Shown here piece by piece: positions 1-5,335 of a DNA stretch of 6,342 nucleotides. This DNA is from Eubacteriales bacterium (GTDB taxonomy: Bacteria; Bacillota; Clostridia; Acetivibrionales; STF1-152). Location of the stretch: NCBI GenBank assembly GCA_028703215.1, contig JAQVNH010000065.1, forward strand, positions 1 through 6,342, given 5' to 3'. Positions within the stretch are counted from its first letter, which is position 1. Each line of letters begins with the position of its first letter. The position numbers and the translations under genes were made by a program. The notes beneath the pieces were generated by a model that did no database searches, had not been told where the DNA came from, and saw only the letters and a program-made list of their open reading frames with translations.

Positions 1-97
1 TGTGGATCTCATCTGCATATTTGCTCCATTTTGGTTCCTGATATTACCCATTGATCTTCCGAAACAGTGTTCATCTTAATGTTCATGTTCCTGGGTT
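1..97. other. Region beyond the terminator, no supported gene
   Basis: Ninety-seven bases lie beyond the hairpin. Short open frames reach the window edge on both strands: plus strand 2-79, ending in TAA, and minus strand from an ATG at 49-51. None has enough length or a recognisable motif to call a gene. The next gene's direction cannot be decided here. Confidence 0.5.
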
Positions 98-132
98 AAA
101 GTGCGTTCTCCTGATAAAGGAGAACGCACTTT
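98..132 (-). terminator. Terminator-like hairpin at the end of the operon
   Basis: Positions 98-112 and 118-132 are perfect inverted repeats (15 bp, with AGGAGAACGCACTTT as one arm) around a 5-nt loop. It starts 35 nt after the stop codon of the binding-protein gene. On the minus strand the stem ends in TTT followed by AACCC, so the U-tract is short. Because the stem is flanked by AAA and TTT on both strands, it could work in both directions. A strong stem at an operon end supports a terminator or a 3' mRNA-stabilising hairpin. Confidence 0.7.
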
Positions 133-167
133 CCAGTTAGTGTTCTTTTAGATTACTTTAGCAGTGT

Positions 168-1190
168 TTACAGACCATACTTCTTGATATACTCATCAAT
201 ATTTTCCAAAGTAACGTTTACTGTGTCAATAACGATGCGCTTCTCAACCGTGAGTCCGTTAAGAACGTCTATCGCAGCCTGTACGGCAGTTGAACCCTGA
301 ACGTCGGAAACTCCGTCGTTGGTCAGCGTTATCTTTCCGTCACGAACCGCTTCAGTCAATTCCTTTGTAATGTCGATTCCCGAGATGAAGATCTCTCCGG
401 TTTTGCCAGCCTGAGCAACTGCTTCGGCGGTACCCAATGCCATTTCACCGTTTACAGCGAAAACTCCGTCGATCTGAGCATGCTTCTGCAGCAGATCCTG
501 CATCATCTTCATTGCCTCGGAACGGCTCCAGTTTGCAATCTGGTCGTCAATGACTTCCATGTTGGGGTACTTGGCAAAAGTGTCTAAAGCTCCGTTCGTA
601 CGGTCAATAGAATTCTGCTGACCGGGAACACCTTCAAGAATTACTATTTTGCCGGTATAGTTCATTGCTTTTGCCAAAGCTTCTGCTGTCTTGACAGCAA
701 CGTCATAATTCTCTGTTGCCACAAATGTCTCCAGTTTCAAACCTTCGCCGGTTATACCGGTATTAAGGTTTATGACCGGAACGCCCGCTTGGTTTGCAGC
801 TTCAATTGCCGGCGTGATGCCTTTAGAATCGGACGGAGCTATTACCAGAGCGTCGCAGCCCTCGATCAGCTTCTGTTCGATCAATTGGATCTGTTCGTCG
901 TTGTTGTCCGATGCTACAGGAGCAACTACTTCAACTTCTACGCCATATTTCCCGTCCAGCGAGAGACAGCCGGTTTGAACGTCTACCCAGAACGGATTGA
1001 CAAGATTCTTCAAAACAACGACGATCTTCTTGCCTGTCAAGTCATATTCCGCTTTTGTTGTGGTGCCCGGTTGTGTTGTGCTTCCTGACTGTGTTGTTGG
1101 TTTTGCAGTTGTTGGCGCAGGTGTGCTTCCGCACGCCATCAACGATATTGCCATTGCAAATACCAGGATCAGTGCTAAGTATTTCTTCAT
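168..1190 (-). CDS. RbsB-like periplasmic-binding-fold lipoprotein, solute receptor of the importer, 340 aa
   Basis: Extracytoplasmic receptor that captures the ligand and delivers it to the permeases. Residues 1-19 are a lipoprotein signal (MKKY, hydrophobic core, LMAC) with Cys20 the expected lipidated residue. Residues 21-47 are a Thr/Ser/Pro-rich flexible linker, and ~53-340 are a type I periplasmic-binding fold (Peripla_BP_4). By eye against E. coli ribose-binding protein (from memory), conserved ligand-contact positions are Asn65 and Phe67 (NPFW), Arg197 (SIDRTNG), Asn247 (AVNGEMALG) and Asp273 (GIDI). Changed ones are Trp68 for Phe, Asn143-Thr144 for the Asp-Arg pair, Trp221 for Phe and Asn291 for Gln. 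The pocket therefore probably takes a polar, sugar-sized ligand that is not plain ribose. The ATG at 1188-1190 has a full AAAGGAGG 9 nt upstream, stronger than that of the other genes, as expected for a receptor needed in excess. It is the last gene, 35 nt before a terminator-like hairpin. Confidence 0.94.
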   Translation of the reverse strand: MKKYLALILVFAMAISLMACGSTPAPTTAKPTTQSGSTTQPGTTTKAEYDLTGKKIVVVLKNLVNPFWVDVQTGCLSLDGKYGVEVEVVAPVASDNNDEQIQLIEQKLIEGCDALVIAPSDSKGITPAIEAANQAGVPVINLNTGITGEGLKLETFVATENYDVAVKTAEALAKAMNYTGKIVILEGVPGQQNSIDRTNGALDTFAKYPNMEVIDDQIANWSRSEAMKMMQDLLQKHAQIDGVFAVNGEMALGTAEAVAQAGKTGEIFISGIDITKELTEAVRDGKITLTNDGVSDVQGSTAVQAAIDVLNGLTVEKRIVIDTVNVTLENIDEYIKKYGL

Positions 1191-1199
1191 TTACGTTTT

Positions 1200-1207
1200 C
1201 CTCCTTT
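1200..1207 (-). promoter_or_regulatory. Strong Shine-Dalgarno sequence of the binding-protein gene
   Basis: On the minus strand this reads AAAGGAGG, close to the perfect anti-16S complement, with a 9-nt spacer to the ATG at 1190. It fixes the start of the lipoprotein and is better than the sites before the ATPase (GAAGGG) and first permease (AGGAAAGG). Confidence 0.85.
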
Positions 1208-1213
1208 ATTTGT

Positions 1214-1237
1214 CCGGTTCTTATTCCTACAAACCGG
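1214..1237 (-). repeat. Small inverted repeat in the gap before the binding-protein gene
   Basis: CCGGTT (1214-1219) and AACCGG (1232-1237) can pair as a 6-bp GC-rich stem around a 12-nt loop, 6 nt upstream of the ribosome binding site in the only gap between transporter genes. There is no T-run after it, so it is not a terminator. It might protect the 5' end of a processed binding-protein mRNA or be an operator half-site pair. The pairing is seen; any function is a guess. Confidence 0.35.
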
Positions 1238-1276
1238 TTATTGCCTGATTGATAAGTTCTTAAAGCGATCAAATCA

Positions 1277-2230
1277 TTAATCCTTAAGTAATCTTGCGGA
1301 GCCACGCTCAAGGATGATAGAAAACACGATTACAACGCCTATTGCAAACTGCTGCCAATATGTTCCCACTCCCATATGAAGAAGGCCGTTTGTGAGCGTT
1401 ATCATAATCATTGAGCCAATGATCGCACTAAAAACACTTCCCTTTCCGCCCCCAAACGATGTGCCGCCTATAAGCGTGGCAGCTATGGCCTGGAGTGCAA
1501 AACTGTCTCCGATTATTGGTTCCGCGGCACCCAGATTTGCAATATACATCAGCCCTGTAAGACTTGCGAGAAAGCCAATGATCGTAAACGTGACAATATA
1601 GATCATATCCACCTTGACTCCCGACAAGCGTGCAGCTGAAGAATTATTTCCGACGACGTACACATTTCTTCCGAATGTGGTCTTGCTCATGAGGAACCAC
1701 ATTATAAGCGACACAATAAACGCTATCAGCAGAAGTGTATAAAACCAGCCTGTAAAAAGCTGACGGAAATTACCGGGGAAATTGTAGATTTGAGTTCCCG
1801 CCAGAAGAACATAAGCTATGCCCTTGCTGATCCACTGTATCGAATAAGTCGCTATATACGGTGAAAGACCGACTTTTGAAATAAGCAGGCCGTTGACGAG
1901 TCCAAAGAATGAGCCGACAGCCAAACCGGTCAGGATACAGAGCAAAGAGTTTCCGGTTGCCTGGAGTACCATTGCAGCCACGCATGACGAAAGCGCCAGT
2001 ACCGTTCCAATAGAAAGGTCTATTCCTTTCAGAATAATCGCCAGAGTCATGCCAATACTCAAGAGCATTAAAAAAGGCACCTGTTGGGCAAATATGTTCC
2101 TGATGTTGTTCATATTTGAAAACGAGAAAAATGTGTCTGTGAAAAACGTGAAGAATAGAAACATCAGGACAAATATCATGACGCGCGAGTATTTATATAG
2201 AATTATTTGCATCTTTTTTTTGTTACGCAT
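1277..2230 (-). CDS. RbsC-type ABC importer permease, second of two, 317 aa
   Basis: Second membrane subunit of the same importer. Hydrophobic segments lie at about residues 15-32, 50-68, 72-90, 97-118, 125-144, 163-182, 209-232, 264-282 and 293-308. Family signatures are GIDLSIGTVLALS (69-81), the loop GRNVYVVGNNSSAARLSGVK (187-206) and LQAIAATLIGGTSFGGGKG (246-264). A basic N terminus (MRNKKK) fits the inside of the membrane. The ATG at 2228-2230 overlaps the preceding permease by 8 nt (ATGCGTAA) and has GGAGG (2241-2245) with a 10-nt spacer, which favours it over the later Met at codon 7. The pattern of two non-identical permeases after one double-domain ATPase and before the binding protein matches the order of the lsrACDB type of operon, but the order alone does not identify the substrate. 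After its stop there is an 86-bp gap before the binding-protein gene. Confidence 0.94.
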   Translation of the reverse strand: MRNKKKMQIILYKYSRVMIFVLMFLFFTFFTDTFFSFSNMNNIRNIFAQQVPFLMLLSIGMTLAIILKGIDLSIGTVLALSSCVAAMVLQATGNSLLCILTGLAVGSFFGLVNGLLISKVGLSPYIATYSIQWISKGIAYVLLAGTQIYNFPGNFRQLFTGWFYTLLLIAFIVSLIMWFLMSKTTFGRNVYVVGNNSSAARLSGVKVDMIYIVTFTIIGFLASLTGLMYIANLGAAEPIIGDSFALQAIAATLIGGTSFGGGKGSVFSAIIGSMIMITLTNGLLHMGVGTYWQQFAIGVVIVFSIILERGSARLLKD

Positions 2231-3212
2231 CTTTATAAATCCTCCGCAGCTCTTTTTTTAATTTTAACTTGCTGATCGTCACATCAGAAACAATGATCGC
2301 CATTATAAAGAACCCGATCATAAGTGTCTGCCAGTGAGCTGTCAAGCCGACAAATTGAAGACCGCTCTTCATGACCGCGATAAATATGCTCCCGAATACA
2401 GTCCCCAGAAGACCTCCTCTTCCACCCTCCGAAGGAGTTCCCCCGACAACGACGGCTGCAATTGCATTGAATTCATAACCCATTCCTAAAGCGCTACTGG
2501 CAGAATTTGTTTTGGAAGCCAGCAGTATTCCTCCCAAGCCCGCCATTAACCCGGATATCACATAAATCCAGATCCTGGTCTTTGTAACATTGATTCCGGA
2601 TTTATTGGCACATTCTTCCGAATCTCCGACTGAATATATGGCGTAGCCGAACCTTGTCCGGGTCGAAATGAATATCATTATCGCGCAAATGAATACTGCT
2701 ACGATTATAATTGAAGATATGCCCAGTATCCTTCCGTCGGCAAGGGCGCGAAAATTTTTGCTGTAACCCGAAATGATCCTTCCATTGCTGACGACCAGCG
2801 AAAGGCCTTGAGCAATAGCCATGGAGGAAAAGGTTATAAGCCAGTAGTCGAACTTGTATTTGCCTATCATTATTCCGTTAAAAAATCCAAAAATCACTCC
2901 AACTGCCACTCCTGCAAGGCATCCCAATATGATGAGTCCGATTGTCGTTTCTTCACGGCTTGTTATTATCATGCTTGCCACAATAGCGCTGAGCGACATT
3001 ACATACCCGACAGACAGGTCCATTTTTGCGGACAACATGACCATCGTAACACCCATCGCAACAATTGTAAGGATCGAGGCATTCTTAAGTATGTTGTTCA
3101 GGTTTAAAGGGTTGAGAAATCTTGAATTGACCAATGAAAAAAATACAACAAGTAAAACAATGCTGTAAACAGTACCCGGTATCTTTTTAGTGAATTTTAA
3201 AAAACTACTCAT
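2223..3212 (-). CDS. RbsC-type ABC importer permease, first of two, 329 aa
   Basis: Inner-membrane translocation subunit of the simple-sugar permease family (RbsC, XylH, LsrC/D). The chain is dominated by hydrophobic segments, roughly at residues 14-30, 46-62, 68-84, 91-112, 124-142, 164-183, 214-233, 265-282 and 294-312, which fits eight to ten membrane spans. Family signatures are AKMDLSVGYVMSLS (62-75), the cytoplasmic loop GYAIYSVGDSEECANKSGIN (189-208) and AIAAVVVGGTPSEGGRG (250-266). The 329-residue length is normal. The ATG at 3210-3212 lies inside the end of the ATPase gene (8-nt overlap), with only a weak AGGAAAGG (3222-3229) ahead, so translation probably depends partly on ribosomes leaving the ATPase frame. 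It differs clearly from the following permease, so the two probably form a heterodimer rather than the homodimer of RbsC. The C-terminal tail is basic (KLKLKKELRR), consistent with a cytoplasmic end. Confidence 0.94.
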   Translation of the reverse strand: MSSFLKFTKKIPGTVYSIVLLVVFFSLVNSRFLNPLNLNNILKNASILTIVAMGVTMVMLSAKMDLSVGYVMSLSAIVASMIITSREETTIGLIILGCLAGVAVGVIFGFFNGIMIGKYKFDYWLITFSSMAIAQGLSLVVSNGRIISGYSKNFRALADGRILGISSIIIVAVFICAIMIFISTRTRFGYAIYSVGDSEECANKSGINVTKTRIWIYVISGLMAGLGGILLASKTNSASSALGMGYEFNAIAAVVVGGTPSEGGRGGLLGTVFGSIFIAVMKSGLQFVGLTAHWQTLMIGFFIMAIIVSDVTISKLKLKKELRRIYKDA

Positions 3213-4743
3213 TGACCGCAGCCTTTCCTGTCATCGCCAAACTTAGAACCGCTTCCTGGGTAATGACATCTTTTTTATGATCGATCTCACCCTTGATTTC
3301 CCCGTCTTTCATTACATAAATACGGTCAGAAAGATTCAATATCTCGTTTATTTCCGATGAAATCATTATTATAGCGCAGTTATTTTCCGCCAACTCATTC
3401 ATGAGTTCATATATCTCGGCTTTTGCGCCGACATCGATACCCCTTGTAGGTTCGTCAAATATCAACAGATCGCAGTTGGTGCAAAGCCACTTGGCCAAAA
3501 CCACTTTTTGCTGATTGCCGCCCGACAGATTCTCCACGAGCTGGTCGATTGAAGGTGTTACGATGCGTAATTTCCTGACATACTTTTCAGCTGTTTCATT
3601 TTCGTCTTTCTTCCTGATTATCCCGCTCTTGAACATTTTTTTTAGGCTGGACTGAACTACATTCGCCTTGATCGGCATGCTCAGGATCAGACCGAGCCCC
3701 TTGCGATCCTCCGGAAGAAGCGCCATGCTGCCTGCGATAGCCTTATTGGGATTCCATCCCTTTGTGGAAACTTTTTTCCCAAAAAGGTAAATCTCGCCGC
3801 TTTCGATAGCATCATATCCAAAAATCGACAGCATCAATTCAGTTCGCCCTGCTCCGATCAAACCGCCGATCCCGACGATCTCTCCGCGACGGACATTTAA
3901 ATTTACATTTCTGAAACGAAGTCCGGTTAAATTTCTAACGGACAATGCTTCCTCGCCCGGTTTATTGAATTTGCGGTTATAAAGCTTGGTTATTTTACGG
4001 CCGACCATGAGCATTATTATCTCATCCATCGTTATCTCGCCGATATTATAAGTGCCGATATATTTCCCGTCGCGCATTATTGTCACTCTGTCGCCGATCT
4101 CCATGAGTTCATTCATACGATGGGAAATATATACTACGCTGACACCGTCATCTCTGAGTTTACGCGTCAGACGGAAAAGGTTCTCGACTTCGCGTTCTGT
4201 CAAACTTGATGTCGGCTCATCCATGATGAGCAGTTTGCTCTTGTGCGACAATGCCTTTGCCACTTCAACCATTTGCTGCTGCGCAATGCTCAGGTTTTTT
4301 ATAAGCATGGTCGGCTCGATATAATCTATCCCCAGGCTCGTCAGGAGAGCTTTGCAGTCGCTGTTCATTTTCTTTACATTTATTGTTTTCAGCAGCTTAT
4401 TTGATATCGGCTCCACACCGACATAAATATTCTGGGCAACCGTCCTGTGCTTCAGCAGATTAAGTTCCTGGTGGATCATATTTATTCCTGTATGCTGAGC
4501 ATCACGAACATTGCGAGGATTGTAATCGATTCCTTCAAAGCAAAGATTCCCGGAATTTTTTGGATATAATCCGCAAATAATTTTGCATAACGTAGATTTG
4601 CCCGCGCCATTTTCTCCGACAATGACATGCACTTCGCCTTTGCGAATACTCAGACTGACGTCATCCAGTGCAAGAACTCCTACGAATTCTTTTCGGATAT
4701 TTTCTATTTCCAATAATGTCTCTTTTACTGACTCTTTTTCCAT
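3205..4743 (-). CDS. Sugar-type ABC importer ATPase with two fused nucleotide-binding domains, 512 aa
   Basis: Cytoplasmic ATP-hydrolysing subunit of a class such as RbsA, MglA, XylG and LsrA; about 500 residues and two domains are usual. Domain 1 (~10-250) has Walker A GENGAGKST (43-51), signature NLSIAQQQ (150-157), Walker B LLIMDEPTSSL (171-181, Asp175/Glu176) and switch His208 (ISHRM). Domain 2 (~265-505) has a degenerate Walker A GLIGAGRT (294-301, Arg300 where Lys is usual), the family motif PEDRKGLGL (344-352), signature LSGGNQQK (406-413), Walker B LLIFDEPTRG (426-435) and Ser in place of the switch His (ISSE, 461-464). This asymmetry, with one competent and one degenerate site, is the family norm. 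The ATG at 4741-4743 has GAAGGG (4750-4755) 6 nt upstream. The last 8 nt overlap the next gene's start (ATGAGTAG), which suggests translational coupling with the first permease. The family assignment is secure; the transported substrate is not shown by this subunit. Confidence 0.96.
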   Translation of the reverse strand: MEKESVKETLLEIENIRKEFVGVLALDDVSLSIRKGEVHVIVGENGAGKSTLCKIICGLYPKNSGNLCFEGIDYNPRNVRDAQHTGINMIHQELNLLKHRTVAQNIYVGVEPISNKLLKTINVKKMNSDCKALLTSLGIDYIEPTMLIKNLSIAQQQMVEVAKALSHKSKLLIMDEPTSSLTEREVENLFRLTRKLRDDGVSVVYISHRMNELMEIGDRVTIMRDGKYIGTYNIGEITMDEIIMLMVGRKITKLYNRKFNKPGEEALSVRNLTGLRFRNVNLNVRRGEIVGIGGLIGAGRTELMLSIFGYDAIESGEIYLFGKKVSTKGWNPNKAIAGSMALLPEDRKGLGLILSMPIKANVVQSSLKKMFKSGIIRKKDENETAEKYVRKLRIVTPSIDQLVENLSGGNQQKVVLAKWLCTNCDLLIFDEPTRGIDVGAKAEIYELMNELAENNCAIIMISSEINEILNLSDRIYVMKDGEIKGEIDHKKDVITQEAVLSLAMTGKAAVNE

Positions 4744-4814
4744 TCAGCACCCTTCTTAACTAAAAATATTGTAAGGTGTGTGGCCGCGGAAATTTACGAT
4801 TCCATTCTGCCAAA

Positions 4815-5267
4815 TCAATCTTCAGACAATTTTCCTTCAATAAGCTCCAGATTAGTACCGTCCGGATCTTTGAAATATATCCATTTCCATCCTTGCAAAG
4901 GTCCGTCCGAAATAACCTCATGCTTGTTGCCGCCTATGAATTCGACACCTTTTTCCACCATTTTTTCAATGGTTTTTTCAATATCATCGACCTGGAACGC
5001 GATATGCACCTGACCGATCGAGTTGACCGGCTCTGCTTTTTCCTTTTGAGATTTGGGTTCAAAATACTGTATCAATTCTATCGAGCCGCCGGGATAATCC
5101 ATGATGGCAATTTTTATTCTTGCTCCCGGAACTCCAAGACGTTCGCCGCGAGATGCTCGGGGAGGCTCTGTTTTTACATGGCGCAATCCGAGGATATCTC
5201 TGTAAAACGCCACACTTCTATCCAAATCGCCTACTGTAATTCCCGCATGAACCTGACCTGTGATCAT
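4815..5267 (-). CDS. VOC-superfamily metalloenzyme (glyoxalase/epimerase-like), 150 aa
   Basis: A complete small cytoplasmic protein with two vicinal-oxygen-chelate beta-alpha-beta-beta-beta modules. The first opens with QVHAGITVGDLDRSVAFYRD (residues 5-24) and ends at SIELIQY (62-68). The second opens with QVHIAFQVDDIEKTIE (86-101) and ends at DPDGTNLELIEG (134-145). The four expected metal ligands are all visible: His7, Glu64, His88 and Glu141, so it should bind a divalent metal and be active. Members include glyoxalase I, methylmalonyl-CoA epimerase and ring-cleaving dioxygenases; length and motifs fit the glyoxalase/epimerase-type single-chain proteins, but the substrate cannot be named. 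The ATG at 5265-5267 is preceded by GGGAGA (5273-5278) with a 5-nt spacer, which supports this start. It sits between the M24 enzyme (68 bp) and the transporter ATPase (71 bp) in the same direction, so it probably acts on the imported compound or a product of the M24 reaction. That link is inference. Confidence 0.9.
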   Translation of the reverse strand: MITGQVHAGITVGDLDRSVAFYRDILGLRHVKTEPPRASRGERLGVPGARIKIAIMDYPGGSIELIQYFEPKSQKEKAEPVNSIGQVHIAFQVDDIEKTIEKMVEKGVEFIGGNKHEVISDGPLQGWKWIYFKDPDGTNLELIEGKLSED

Positions 5268-5335
5268 ATTTATCTCCCTTTCTTATTTTCGATAATTTTT
5301 TCGTTAACTCAACTTAATTATTATTTACGCCTTGT

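Noticed and set aside
1..51. Possible start of a further minus-strand gene at the ATG at 49-51
   Set aside because: Only 17 codons are visible, the upstream GGAAG is a weak ribosome site, and it follows a terminator-like hairpin. There is not enough to support a gene.
168..4743. AI-2 (LsrACDB) transporter, suggested by the ATPase-permease-permease-receptor order
   Set aside because: The receptor seems to keep only two of the six AI-2 contact residues of LsrB, and no LsrK, LsrF, LsrG or LsrR homologue is seen. The gene order is shared by other importers.
3205..4743. Degenerate second Walker A (Arg for Lys), missing second switch His and LSIAQQQ first signature in the ATPase
   Set aside because: These are the usual features of the double-domain sugar importer ATPases, not signs of decay or novelty.
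4744..4814. Possible internal promoter before the ATPase gene, with a TACAAT-like -10 on the minus strand
   Set aside because: No acceptable -35 lies at the right spacing, and such AT-rich hexamers are expected by chance in this gap.
5268..5335. Possible terminator or promoter between the M24 and VOC genes
   Set aside because: The gap is AT-rich but shows no stem followed by a T-run and no good -35/-10 pair, so co-transcription is the simpler reading.
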